In this document: piece after piece, positions 16,669-25,396 of the stretch
How positions within the stretch are numbered: position 1 is the first letter of the stretch
Layout of the letters: every line of letters begins with the position of its first letter
Assembly: GCA_964617665.1 (NCBI GenBank)
Contig: CAZUAH010000083.1
Location: forward strand, 1 to 36,608
Source of the DNA: JADHUC01 sp964617665
GTDB lineage: Bacteria; Planctomycetota; Planctomycetia; Pirellulales; Pirellulaceae
Length of the DNA stretch: 36,608 bases
Reading direction: 5' to 3'
Made by a program: the position numbers and the translations under genes
Notes under the pieces: generated by a model
What the model saw: only the letters and a program-made list of their open reading frames with translations
The model's database searches: none
Told to the model about the DNA's origin: nothing

Positions 16669-17580
16669 ATGACCGACGTACCGCCCAAAATCATAGATGC
16701 GGTTCTTCCGCCTGAAACGCTTGCCGATCGACTGATCTCGCTGCGCGTTCTTCCTTTGCTGTTGGCGATAGGTTTCACCGTCGTTTGCTGCTTCGCCGTC
16801 GTCCCGCTGATGGACGTGCTCCGCCCGGACGACGCAGGAGCGTTTTTCGTTTACATGTGCTTTGGTGTGATTTGCGCGGCCACAGGGCTAGTAGCGATCG
16901 GGGGCGCAATCGGCCCGGGCCCGTTCCCTCTGCGGATTGCGGTCAGCATTGGATTTGCCGTCCTGCTGTTCGCGGTTTGGGCCTTGGGTTGGGCTGTCTC
17001 GGATAACCAACTCAACGAGCGTGAGCAACGAGATCTGCTTGTTGTCCTGTTGTGTTTTCCGATCGTCTACCTTTCTATTCAGATTCCACTGTGGATCGTG
17101 CGCTTCGTATTCGCGTGGCGGTGCGAGTTCGTTGTCGGGCCGGAGACCGAACCAGCGTTGTCTCCCTTGACGATCCGAAAACTGCTCGCCGGGACCACGT
17201 TCGTCGCGGTGGCCCTGGCTGCCACACGGGCAGCCGCTTCTGTGACAAACGAGTCAGCATCCGATTTCTGGATGGTCTTGGCAATCACTTGTGCATCGAC
17301 GGCAGGCGCTAGTTTGATCAGCGCATTGCCTATCGTCTGGTCGACGCTCCGTGCGCGTCGTCTAGCGTGGTGGCTGAGCGGCCTTGCGGGTTACGTAGCC
17401 CTCGCGGTCTGTGTCACGTTGGCCGTGGTTGCCATTCTGGAACAAGGGAGGATATCGTTCTGGGAAATATTCGGATTCGCAGCAACCATCATGTCCTTTG
17501 CCATCACGATGACCGCAACATTGTTGTCCGTACGGCTGCTTGGCTTCCGCCTACTTTCGCAAAACCCGCTGCCGGAATGA
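16669..17580 (+). CDS. Polytopic inner-membrane protein, unknown function
   Basis: The ATG at 16669 (MTDVPPKIIDAVLPPETLADR) is chosen; an in-frame start at 16615 would add 18 residues without obvious meaning. The 303-residue protein has about eight hydrophobic helices in four pairs, with a short soluble head and a basic ARRLAWW loop before the last pair. No transporter motif, heme ligand set or catalytic site is apparent. It precedes the glycosidase gene by 58 nt on the same strand and may be cotranscribed, but the glycosidase has its own strong ribosome-binding site. I do not recognise a family. Confidence 0.6.
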   Translation: MTDVPPKIIDAVLPPETLADRLISLRVLPLLLAIGFTVVCCFAVVPLMDVLRPDDAGAFFVYMCFGVICAATGLVAIGGAIGPGPFPLRIAVSIGFAVLLFAVWALGWAVSDNQLNEREQRDLLVVLLCFPIVYLSIQIPLWIVRFVFAWRCEFVVGPETEPALSPLTIRKLLAGTTFVAVALAATRAAASVTNESASDFWMVLAITCASTAGASLISALPIVWSTLRARRLAWWLSGLAGYVALAVCVTLAVVAILEQGRISFWEIFGFAATIMSFAITMTATLLSVRLLGFRLLSQNPLPE

Positions 17581-17638
17581 TTGTGTAGCTGGCACGCGGC
17601 CTGTTGGCTACTGGGACACCACTCGAAGGACTAGCACC

Positions 17639-20245
17639 ATGAACAAACGGATCTCACTCGTCGCCACCGTGGCGATGCTCTTTGTCGTAACCACGAATGC
17701 CGCGGACGCCCCTTTGTTTCCTTTCGTCATTTCCTACGACGCGCCAGACAATGCGGTGAACGTCTCCGATTGGCTCGAACGGCCTGCGGGCAAGAACGGT
17801 TTTGTTCGGACCGAGGGCGGCCATTTGGCCACCGACGCCGGACCGATTCGATTCCTGGCCACCAACTTGTGTTTCGATGCTTGTTTTCCGGAACACGAAC
17901 AGGCTGAGCGAGTTGCCGCTCGACTGGCGCGGTTCGGTATCAACTGCGTGCGTTTGCATCACATGGATTCCAGGTCCATTTGGGGCGACAGCCCAGACAA
18001 ATTGACGATTGATCCGAAACGGATGGAGCGGCTCGATTACCTGATCTATCAACTCAAACAACACGGAATCTACACGAATATCAACTTGCACGTATCGCGA
18101 TGGTTTGGGCCGGCCGAAGGGTTCGTGGCTCGCGACGAACGCCCGAAGTATGACAAGGGCCTGGATAACTTCGAGCCGCAGATGATCGAGTTGCAGAAGA
18201 AGTATGCGCGTGATCTGCTGACTCACGTGAATGCCTACACCAAGATCCCGTACACGCGCGATCCAGCCGTGGCGTTTGTCGAAATCAACAACGAAAACGC
18301 GCTGTTCAATCAGTGGAGCCGTCGCCAATTGGATACGCTGCCCGAACCCTATGCGACCACATTCCGCAAGCAATGGAACGAGTGGCTCCGTGATAGGCAT
18401 GGCAATACCGAGAAACTGCGTGCAGTCTGGAATGTCGGGTCGAAACCGTTTGGCGAAGAACTGCTCCGGAACGGCGATTTCACGCAACCGCCTGGCAGCA
18501 CATGGCACATGGAACGCGACGAACAAACTCAAGTGGAATGGTCCGTCGAATCGGACGGGCCGGACAGCCAGCGGTGTTTGCGAGTGGTGGTCACGCGCGG
18601 GGGCACCGAGTCATGGCGGCCGCAGTTTTCGCAGTCCGGATTCCCCGTCAAGAAGGACGAGCCGTATACGCTGGCATGCTATTTGCGATCCGACAAGAAA
18701 CGGAGAATCAGCCTCAACTGCATGATGTCCCACGAGCCGTGGCAGCGGCTGGGTTTGTCGACCAGTGCGGAAGTCGGCCCCGAATGGAAACGGCACCGCT
18801 TCACCTTTGTTGCCACACAAGACGATCCCAAGGCACGTGTCACGTTCACCAGCCTTGTGCCTGGCACCTACGAGTTTGCCAATGTGTCGCTACGGCCCGG
18901 TGGGATCATCGGGCTGGAGCCAGATCAACGCCTGGAGGACGACAGTGTTCCCGTGTTGCGTCGTGGCGAAATGGGACTGACCGAATCGGCGCGACGCGAC
19001 TTCGTTGATTTCATGTGGGATACGGAGCGCAAGTACTGGTGGGGCATGTATCGGTACCTGAAGGACGAACTGGGCGTGCAGTCGATCGTTTCCGGCACTC
19101 AACTGAATTACAGCCCCGTGCGTATTCAAGCTGAACTCGATTACATCGACGCCCATTCCTACTGGCACCATCCTCGATTCCCCGGCCGTCCATGGGATCG
19201 CCGCAACTGGTACGTCAACAACGCGGCTTTGGTGAATTCGCCTGGAGGGACACTGGCAAGCCTGGCCGTGCGACGAGTGGCCGGCATGGCGTACACGGTC
19301 AGCGAATACAATCACCCGATGCCGAATGCCTACGGAGCGGAGGGGTGCCCAATGCTTGCGGCAATGGCCGCGTTTCAGGCGTGGGACGGCATATTCAGTT
19401 TCGCCTATTGTCACAATTCGGATTTCGAGCCGCGACGGATCGGCAGCTATTTCGATATCAAAGCAGACACGGTGAAACTGGCCCACATGCCGGCTTGTGC
19501 CGCATTGTTCTTGCGCGGTGATGTGGCCCCAGCACGCAAGACGCTGGTGGCCACGATGGATCCCGACACGGAACGGCGAAAGCTGTACGAAACCGGCGAT
19601 CCGTGGACATTGACCGGTTCGAGTTTCGGCATCGACCCGCGTCTTTCTATGCTGCATGCGGTGGCGGTGGATATCGGCAAGGCGGCGGCTCGGCCAGCGG
19701 AAAAGGACCTGCCAACCGTAGCCGAGGACAAAGCCACATTCCAGTCCGACACCGGCCAACTTCGATGGGATGTGTCCGAGGAGGGTGCGGGCTACTTCAT
19801 CGCAGACACGCCGCGAACAAAGTTGTTCACTGGCTTCGTGCGTGGCCGTACATTCCAATTAGGCGACATCACATTGATGATCGGCGACACGAAGCTCGAT
19901 TGGGCAACGGTCTCGATGACTTGTCTCGACGGTGATAGCTTTGACGAAAAGGGACGCATCTTGATCGCCGCAACCGGCGCGATGCAAAACAAGGACGCGA
20001 AACTGGAGGATTTGGGCGACAATCGAATCACGTTGCGCGATCAATGGGGCGACGAGCCGGTGATGTGCGAAGGAATCTCTACAGAAGTCGTCCTGCCCAT
20101 TTCCGCGGATCAAGTGACTCTGTACCCGCTGGACGAAGCCGGCAACCGCCGACGCGCGATCGCTGCCGTGGAAAAGCAGGACAAGACGCAACTTGCCCTT
20201 TCGCCTGAACACGAAACCGTCTGGTACGAAGTGGAAATCCGCTAG
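17639..20245 (+). CDS. Large secreted GH5-like glycosidase with inserted carbohydrate-binding domain
   Basis: ATG at 17639 with GAAGGA 8 nt upstream gives 868 residues with a signal peptide. Residues 50-270 are the first half of a TIM barrel: FLATNLCFDACFP, FGINCVRLHHMD, LDYLIYQLKQHGIYTNINLHV, then VEINNENALF, in which Glu219 follows Asn and fits the clan GH-A acid/base. Residues about 280-430 look like a CBM4/9-type beta-sandwich (ELLRNGDFTQPPGSTWHM, YTLACYLRSD, VTFTSLVPGTYEFANVSLRP). The barrel then resumes (DYIDAHSYWHHPRF) with VSEYNHPMPNAY, Glu556 being the candidate nucleophile. A C-terminal beta domain follows from about 680. Function: extracellular or periplasmic polysaccharide hydrolysis, substrate not predictable. 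Family placement (GH5-like) is by motif reading. Confidence 0.82.
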   Translation: MNKRISLVATVAMLFVVTTNAADAPLFPFVISYDAPDNAVNVSDWLERPAGKNGFVRTEGGHLATDAGPIRFLATNLCFDACFPEHEQAERVAARLARFGINCVRLHHMDSRSIWGDSPDKLTIDPKRMERLDYLIYQLKQHGIYTNINLHVSRWFGPAEGFVARDERPKYDKGLDNFEPQMIELQKKYARDLLTHVNAYTKIPYTRDPAVAFVEINNENALFNQWSRRQLDTLPEPYATTFRKQWNEWLRDRHGNTEKLRAVWNVGSKPFGEELLRNGDFTQPPGSTWHMERDEQTQVEWSVESDGPDSQRCLRVVVTRGGTESWRPQFSQSGFPVKKDEPYTLACYLRSDKKRRISLNCMMSHEPWQRLGLSTSAEVGPEWKRHRFTFVATQDDPKARVTFTSLVPGTYEFANVSLRPGGIIGLEPDQRLEDDSVPVLRRGEMGLTESARRDFVDFMWDTERKYWWGMYRYLKDELGVQSIVSGTQLNYSPVRIQAELDYIDAHSYWHHPRFPGRPWDRRNWYVNNAALVNSPGGTLASLAVRRVAGMAYTVSEYNHPMPNAYGAEGCPMLAAMAAFQAWDGIFSFAYCHNSDFEPRRIGSYFDIKADTVKLAHMPACAALFLRGDVAPARKTLVATMDPDTERRKLYETGDPWTLTGSSFGIDPRLSMLHAVAVDIGKAAARPAEKDLPTVAEDKATFQSDTGQLRWDVSEEGAGYFIADTPRTKLFTGFVRGRTFQLGDITLMIGDTKLDWATVSMTCLDGDSFDEKGRILIAATGAMQNKDAKLEDLGDNRITLRDQWGDEPVMCEGISTEVVLPISADQVTLYPLDEAGNRRRAIAAVEKQDKTQLALSPEHETVWYEVEIR

Positions 20246-20298
20246 CTCTTTCGGCCTGACAGTTCGCAAGCGGACTGTTGATGTCTGGCGGATTTGCT

Positions 20299-20355
20299 GC
20301 CGCCCTGAATTCGTTCGGCACTCATCGTCTTTTTCCCCAACGAATTCAGGACGGC
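20299..20355. repeat. 17-bp inverted repeat with GAATTCGTT core
   Basis: Arms 20299-20315 and 20339-20355 pair over 17 bp with one mismatch; the 23-nt loop carries a T-run. It lies in the 270-bp gap between the glycosidase stop and the sugar isomerase start, 54 nt past the stop, so a terminator or processing hairpin is plausible. I see no coding sequence in this gap. Confidence 0.55.
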
Positions 20356-20515
20356 AACGAAAGAGCCCGCGACCGCGGAGCGGATACTTCTTCTCTGAAA
20401 CTGGTCAACGGCGTCGCGTTGTGGTACGTTGTTGGTCATCGCTTCCAACCGACGACAATCAGGCGCGACGGGTGCGTGATTTGACACATCAGTCATCTTA
20501 AGCGGGACCGAGACT

Positions 20516-21328
20516 ATGAAATTCGCAATCTGCAACGAGACGTTTCAGGACTGGCCGTTCGACAAGGCATTCGCTTTCGCTCGCGAATGCGGCTATACGG
20601 GCATCGAATTCGCGCCATTTACCATGAACAAAGACGCTCGCCAAATCTCCCCCGCCAAACGCGAGGAAGTCCGCGGGCGGGCCGAAGCGGCAGGGTTGGA
20701 AGTGGTCGGTTTGCACTGGCTGCTGGCATTCACCGAAGGTTTCTATGTGACCACGCCGGACGAAGAAGTACGCCGAAACACCAGCGAGTACATGGGCGAA
20801 TTGGCTCGACTGTGCCGCGATTTGGGCGGCAAGGTGTTAGTGCTGGGGTCGCCCATGCAACGCAATCTGCTGCCGGGCGTTTCGCACGACGAGGCGATGG
20901 AGTACGCGGCCGACACGCTGCGTGGAGCGATGCCGTTCATCGAGGAGTGCGACTTGGTCTTGGCCGTCGAACCGCTTGGCCCCGAAGAGGGCGATTTCAT
21001 GCGCACTGCCGAATTGGGCGTCAAGTTGATCGAGATGGTTGATTCGCCGCGATGCCGGCTGCATCTGGATGTGAAAGCCATGTCCACTGAAGACAAGCCG
21101 ATCGACGCCATCATTCGGGACAATGCAAGCCTGTTGCAGCACTTCCACGCCAACGATCCCAACCGCCGTGGTCCCGGAATGGGTGAGGTGGACTTCAAGC
21201 CGATTTTGGCAGCGCTCCAGGAAATAGACTACCAAGGTTGGGTTTCAGTCGAAGTCTTTGACTATGAACCGGGAGTTGAGACCTTGGCACGCGAGAGCAT
21301 CGAGAACATGAAGGCATGTTTGGCGTAA
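20516..21328 (+). CDS. Sugar phosphate isomerase/epimerase family TIM-barrel protein
   Basis: This 270-residue protein starts MKFAICNETFQDWPFDKAFAFARECGYTGIEF, the classic opening of the xylose isomerase-like/AP endonuclease 2 superfamily. Likely metal ligands appear in the expected order at strand ends: Glu in LAVEPLGP, Asp in RLHLDVKAM, His in LQHFHANDP and Glu in WVSVEVFDY. Such enzymes isomerise or epimerise keto-sugars or inositols using a divalent metal. No signal peptide is present, so it acts in the cytoplasm. It lies 270 nt after a secreted glycosidase on the same strand and might process a released sugar, but a direct link is inference. The specific substrate cannot be told from sequence. 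Confidence 0.88.
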   Translation: MKFAICNETFQDWPFDKAFAFARECGYTGIEFAPFTMNKDARQISPAKREEVRGRAEAAGLEVVGLHWLLAFTEGFYVTTPDEEVRRNTSEYMGELARLCRDLGGKVLVLGSPMQRNLLPGVSHDEAMEYAADTLRGAMPFIEECDLVLAVEPLGPEEGDFMRTAELGVKLIEMVDSPRCRLHLDVKAMSTEDKPIDAIIRDNASLLQHFHANDPNRRGPGMGEVDFKPILAALQEIDYQGWVSVEVFDYEPGVETLARESIENMKACLA

Positions 21329-21400
21329 AGACAACGTCCGACTCAGCCCGATCCAGGGTCGGTGTGGGTGACTGGGGGCGATCTTCCTAACACGCAAGCG

Positions 21401-22213
21401 TCATTTTTCGAGCATCGACATGACCTCTTTGGCTACTTCCTCGACGCTCATGTAGGACACGTCGATTTTGCGCCAGCCGTGGCGATTCATGAGCGCCTTG
21501 GCGAAGTTGATTTCGCGTTCGATCTCCCGCGAGTCGCCGTACTGTTGAAACGGGCCTCGGCCCATCATCCCGATTCTTACTTCGCGAACCCGTGCCAGAC
21601 GATTCGCGTTCATCGTCAATCCGATGACTTTCCGTGGATCGATGGCAAGCAACTCCTGCTGCACTTCGCAGTTGGGAATCAGGGGAACGTTGGCTGCTCG
21701 AACGCCTCGATACGCGAGATAGAAGCAAGTTACGCTTTTCGACGAGCGTGACACGCCGACAATCACGACGTCGGAATCGGGTAGCCCGTGAATGCGGCAG
21801 CCGTCGTCGTGTGCCAGCGTATAGCTGACGGCGTCGATACGATCGAAATGCTCCTTCCGATGTTGGTACGACAGGCCAGGTCGACCCTGTGGCGACTGAC
21901 CAAAATGATCTTCCAGTACGCTAAGAACCGGGCCCAATACATCGACGGAGGGGACGTTCAGCTCCTTTGATTGTTCCAGGAACGCTTCACGAACTTCCGG
22001 ATCCACAATGCTGTGGAGGATTACGGCTTTCGATTCAGCAGCCTGTCTCACTGCTTCGATGGCTTCTCCTACCGAACGAACGTTGGTCTCGTGAATGAGA
22101 TCAACGTCGGGGCTATCAAACTGAGCCAGGGCTGCTCGAAACACCTCCTTGCACGTCCGGCCAGTCGCGCCGGATAACAAAACGATCGTGGGCTTGCTGG
22201 GCGTGTCGCTCAT
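21401..22213 (-). CDS. ppsR: PPSR/DUF299-type kinase-pyrophosphorylase (PEP synthase or PPDK regulator)
   Basis: This 270-residue protein matches the bifunctional regulators that inactivate PEP synthase or pyruvate phosphate dikinase by ADP-dependent threonine phosphorylation and reactivate it by Pi-dependent removal. Seen are the N-terminal LLSGATGRTCKEVFRAAL, ILHSIVDPEVREAFLEQSK, RIDAVSYTLAHDDG, the P-loop-like GVSRSSKSVTCFYLAYRGVRAANVPLI (about 153-179) and the C-terminal YMSVEEVAKEVMSML. Family members usually read SRTSKTP in the loop; here it is SRSSKSV. It is the last gene of a three-gene unit and its ATG overlaps the ferredoxin stop (ATGA). The target PEP synthase or dikinase is not in this window, so whether it acts as a PPDK or PpsA regulator is open. 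Confidence 0.88.
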   Translation of the reverse strand: MSDTPSKPTIVLLSGATGRTCKEVFRAALAQFDSPDVDLIHETNVRSVGEAIEAVRQAAESKAVILHSIVDPEVREAFLEQSKELNVPSVDVLGPVLSVLEDHFGQSPQGRPGLSYQHRKEHFDRIDAVSYTLAHDDGCRIHGLPDSDVVIVGVSRSSKSVTCFYLAYRGVRAANVPLIPNCEVQQELLAIDPRKVIGLTMNANRLARVREVRIGMMGRGPFQQYGDSREIEREINFAKALMNRHGWRKIDVSYMSVEEVAKEVMSMLEK

Positions 22214-22611
22214 GCGCGCAACCTCTGTTCGGCAAGACGATTTGCAGCATCGACTAATCGGTCCCGATTCTCGGCGGCGTAGTCGGCTGGGCCGCCGATA
22301 TGCGTGATAGCCTCAGCGACTCGTTCCGTGGGCACCATCTCGATCGCGTTCCAGGGACAGACTGTCAACTCGTACGCGTCGTTTCTCCTTCTGGGAATGC
22401 GCACGCACAGACCGCATCCAATGCACCGTTCCAGGTCCACTTCACACCACGACTCGGTGCCCTTCACGCCAAGGCCGGTTTCCTTGAGTTCGATGCAATC
22501 AACCGGACAGATCTCGATACAGGATTCGCATCCGGTACAGTTGTCCGCATGGATGATGGCCAGAACCTTCGGAGTCTTCTTTCGCCGCGTTTTCTTCGTG
22601 TGTTCATTCAT
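22210..22611 (-). CDS. Ferredoxin-like 2[4Fe-4S] protein with long loop in the second motif
   Basis: The ATG at 22611 overlaps the TGA of the upstream VOC gene (ATGAATGA), so translation is coupled. The protein has 133 residues: a basic head (KKTRRKKTPK), motif one CTGCESCIEICPVDC (Cys25, 28, 31, 35) and motif two CIGCGLC (Cys63, 66, 69) whose fourth ligand, CysPro, comes only at Cys85. The usual spacing is three residues; here there are fifteen, including PRRRNDAYELT. Cys39 and Cys56 are extra. A charged helical tail follows. It would carry electrons at low potential in the cytoplasm. The downstream ppsR overlaps by 4 nt. A mistaken frameshift is unlikely because the frame stays open and coding-like through the insertion. 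Confidence 0.85.
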   Translation of the reverse strand: MNEHTKKTRRKKTPKVLAIIHADNCTGCESCIEICPVDCIELKETGLGVKGTESWCEVDLERCIGCGLCVRIPRRRNDAYELTVCPWNAIEMVPTERVAEAITHIGGPADYAAENRDRLVDAANRLAEQRLRA

Positions 22612-23059
22612 AAGCACACAGTTCCAACAGATTGCCTTCCGGATCTCGGCAGTAGACCAGACGTTTGCGTTGGTCTCCGAAATCCACTTGCCCGGCGGCG
22701 ACATCCTGGATCTCACTCAGAAATTCTACTCCCGCCTCTTTGGCCGCGGAAACGATCGAATCGAGGCCCTGAACGCGGAAAGCAACATGGCGAATGCCTT
22801 TCGTGTTCGGCTCGCCCAATTCGTCCGGTCGCGAACCCTCGGGCGTGCGGTATCGGATCAGTTCGATGCCCGCGCCTGCATCGGCGTCCAGGTAGACAAC
22901 GTCGGCTACGACATCGGCATAGCCGGTGGCAGCCTCGATCCAGGGACCGCTGATTGTGGCTCGCCTTTCTACGCGCAGCCCGAATACTCGCTCGTAGAAC
23001 TCGGCCATCGACGGCAGGTCATCAACGACCAGATTCACATGATCGACGCGTTCGATCAT
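22604..23059 (-). CDS. VOC/glyoxalase-fold metalloprotein
   Basis: This 151-residue protein has two beta-alpha-beta-beta-beta modules of the vicinal oxygen chelate superfamily. Metal ligands appear in family order: His7 in ERVDHVNLVVDDL, Glu in GAGIELIRY (about 66), His in GIRHVAFRV (about 92) and Glu in GNLLELCAYE (near the end). Members include glyoxalase I, methylmalonyl-CoA epimerase and extradiol dioxygenases; the loop RDPEGNLLEL is general. The ATG at 23059 has GGAGAGG upstream. It is the first gene of the unit with ferredoxin and ppsR. Substrate is unknown. Confidence 0.85.
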   Translation of the reverse strand: MIERVDHVNLVVDDLPSMAEFYERVFGLRVERRATISGPWIEAATGYADVVADVVYLDADAGAGIELIRYRTPEGSRPDELGEPNTKGIRHVAFRVQGLDSIVSAAKEAGVEFLSEIQDVAAGQVDFGDQRKRLVYCRDPEGNLLELCAYE

Positions 23060-23478
23060 TCGCCTCTCCCACTATTGGGTACAAGAGAACCTCTATAGCC
23101 GCATGCACGACGGTGCTAGTTGGCACACATCGTCCAGCATTACCACAATCCTAATACAACCGATTTCCACTGAGAATCCCGGTAGTGCGAATGCCGAATC
23201 GCGATTGTATCTCCGGTGCAATTGGCACAAAATGGTCATGGCCCCGATTTGTTCTGCAAGAAACCAAGATGCCAAGTCACGGGGTAATACTGAGTGACAC
23301 GCGAAGATGCCCTTTACTTCGATTATTCGTCACTTCCCAGAATGTTGAAAACACAAGACCAATAATTGCTCAAGCACATCGAATACGGTCGAAGAACTGA
23401 CACTATCTAACTCAAGCCCCGCAAGCTCTCGCAGCAAGTGGCTTCCGCAGATCCGGACAACCCAATGAGGAGTCGATC
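23060..23478. other. Intergenic divergent region, no gene seen
   Basis: A 419-bp gap between the divergent VOC operon and ABC exporter operon. The sequence is clearly less GC-rich than the flanking genes, as promoter regions often are, and has no frame with coding character on either strand. GAGGAG at 23467-23472 belongs to the ABC gene. I could not identify promoter boxes confidently; two promoters must lie here. Confidence 0.5.
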
Positions 23479-24498
23479 GTGGATTTGGCAATTCGCACCG
23501 AGCACTTGACGAAGATCTACTCCGGAAAAGTCATTGCGGTCAACGACATGACCTTGGAGGTGCCTGTCGGATCCATCTATGGTTTGCTGGGGCCGAACGG
23601 TGCGGGCAAGACCACCACGTTGCGGTTGCTTCTGGGACTGCAGCGACCGACAGCGGGCCGGGCTGAAATCTTCGGCAAAACGTGCGGCGTCAATTCGACT
23701 GCCGTTCGGCACATGATCGGCTACCTGCCGACGCATCCGAAGCTGCCAGGGCACTTACGACCTATCGAGTACTTGGACTTGCTCGGCAGGCTTTGTCGTC
23801 TTCCCACTCAGGTTCGCAAGCCGCGTTTAACTTCGCTGCTGCGGGCGGTGGGACTGTTGGGGGCAACGAATCAGAAGATTAGTACATTCTCCACTGGCAT
23901 GTGTACGCGGCTGGGCATTGCGGCATCGCTGTTGGCCGAACCGCCACTGCTGCTGTGGGACGAGCCGACGGCGGGCCTGGATCCGGCGGCTCGACGATTT
24001 ACCTTGGACTTGATCCGCGAGTTGGGCAAGAAATGCACCGTGCTCGTCGCCACGCACATCCTCAGTGACATCGACCAGATCTGCGATCACGTGGGCGTGA
24101 TGCACGAAGGCAAGATGATCTTCAGTGGTTCGATGCGCGACATGAAACAACGTCTGAAGCGTGACGACATCACTTTGGAATTGGACGGGCCCAGCGAAGG
24201 CAAAGCTCAACTGGTCCAGCAGATCAACGAGATGGCCGGCATTAGCGCCGCCATGCGTGATCCGCACACACTGGTTGTTGAGATGGCCGATGGCCGAGCC
24301 CGCGCCGATGCCTTGACGGACGTGATGAAGCTGATTGACTCGTCCAGCGTCGCGCTTCAAGCGATCCATTCCGGACAAAACGAAACCGAATACGCTTACC
24401 TGCAGTTGCTTCAAGAGGACAGAGCTCATGGATTCCAGCGGTTCGACATTGACGCTCAGCACGAAGATGATGCCGTTCATGGCGATTCTTCGTCATGA
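23479..24498 (+). CDS. ABC transporter ATP-binding protein
   Basis: The start is GTG at 23479 with GAGGAG 6 nt upstream, giving 339 residues. Walker A is GPNGAGKTT (about 37-45), the Q-loop area is unusual (GYLPTHPKLPGHLRPIEYL), the signature is FSTGMCTRLGIA in place of LSGGQ, Walker B is LLLWDEPTAGLDP, and the H-loop is ATHILSD. The C-terminal 100 residues form an ACT-like extension typical of CcmA/NatA-type exporters. With the permease that overlaps it by 71 nt it would form an ABC-2 exporter. The DRAHGFQRFDIDAQHED tail is encoded in the overlap and may be non-essential. Substrate unknown. Confidence 0.92.
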   Translation: MDLAIRTEHLTKIYSGKVIAVNDMTLEVPVGSIYGLLGPNGAGKTTTLRLLLGLQRPTAGRAEIFGKTCGVNSTAVRHMIGYLPTHPKLPGHLRPIEYLDLLGRLCRLPTQVRKPRLTSLLRAVGLLGATNQKISTFSTGMCTRLGIAASLLAEPPLLLWDEPTAGLDPAARRFTLDLIRELGKKCTVLVATHILSDIDQICDHVGVMHEGKMIFSGSMRDMKQRLKRDDITLELDGPSEGKAQLVQQINEMAGISAAMRDPHTLVVEMADGRARADALTDVMKLIDSSSVALQAIHSGQNETEYAYLQLLQEDRAHGFQRFDIDAQHEDDAVHGDSSS

Positions 24499-25342
24499 GC
24501 TGCGCAGCCTGTGGTCAAGCTGGCTGGTTCGGCTGTGGCTGATCGGCACCGGCTTGTTGACGCTGCTGATATTGGCGTCGAATTGGGCGACCTTTCAGTC
24601 CGCACAGTTGATTGCGGCGCTGTTGTTTCCTTACCTGGTCTTTCCTTGGTTCCTGGTGGTTATGGTCCTGGGCATCAGTCCGGTGACCGGATCGCGTTTG
24701 GAAGCGCTGGCCGACGGCATCCTCAGTCGACCTGTCACTCGATTCGAATACTTGCTTGCCTCGTGGGCTGCCCGCGTGGTGATGGTGCTGGCCATCTTCC
24801 TCGTGGTCATTGTGCCGTTCATGCTGTTGATCGCCTACGCCGATCGCCCGGTGGTTGGCGGCGAAGTGACTCTGTACGGCATGTTTGGCGCTCTGCTCGT
24901 CGTCGCGCTTGTACTGACTTTCCTGGTATCATTGGGATTCCTGATGGGAACCTTGCTGCGAAGACCCATGGTGGCAGCCGTGATCCTCATTTTCACTTGG
25001 ATCCCCATCAATCTTGTGATGAGCACGTTTTCGCTGGAGGAATTCTCGCCGTGGAGCCTGAATCAGGCGCTTCCCACTCTGCTGCGCACGCCGTGGAGCG
25101 AAGAGGAGGAGGTCGCAGAAGAAACAGTCAGCAAAGAAGACGCTGATGCCGTGGCACGCCAAGCGGCACAGGTGATCAGCATCTTATCGGGCAAGTCAGC
25201 GGCACCAGCAGCCAAACCCGATTTCTTCAATCGTCCCGAATACGAAGATGTTTCGTTGTTCCGAGTGATTCTGGGATACACTTTCCCCACGCTGGCAGCG
25301 ATCGGTTTGGCGATGCTGTGCTTCTGCTGGCGCGATTTGTGA
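24428..25342 (+). CDS. ABC-2 type permease
   Basis: The ATG at 24428 (MDSSGSTLTLSTKMMPFMAILRHELRSLWSSW) has AGAGG about 9 nt upstream; MMPFMAIL is a later possible start. The 304-residue protein has six transmembrane helices: about 30-52, 62-85, 105-128, 146-170, 175-195 and 280-300. The long hydrophilic loop between helices five and six (EEEEVAEETVSKEDADAVARQA, acidic) is a typical ABC-2 feature and probably faces the periplasm. It overlaps the ATPase gene and is followed after 54 nt by a secreted protein gene, so all three may be one operon. Confidence 0.88.
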   Translation: MDSSGSTLTLSTKMMPFMAILRHELRSLWSSWLVRLWLIGTGLLTLLILASNWATFQSAQLIAALLFPYLVFPWFLVVMVLGISPVTGSRLEALADGILSRPVTRFEYLLASWAARVVMVLAIFLVVIVPFMLLIAYADRPVVGGEVTLYGMFGALLVVALVLTFLVSLGFLMGTLLRRPMVAAVILIFTWIPINLVMSTFSLEEFSPWSLNQALPTLLRTPWSEEEEVAEETVSKEDADAVARQAAQVISILSGKSAAPAAKPDFFNRPEYEDVSLFRVILGYTFPTLAAIGLAMLCFCWRDL

Positions 25343-25396
25343 CAGAGCTTTCTGAAGGCAAACGTGACCAACATCGCAACAAGAGGAGAAATACCA

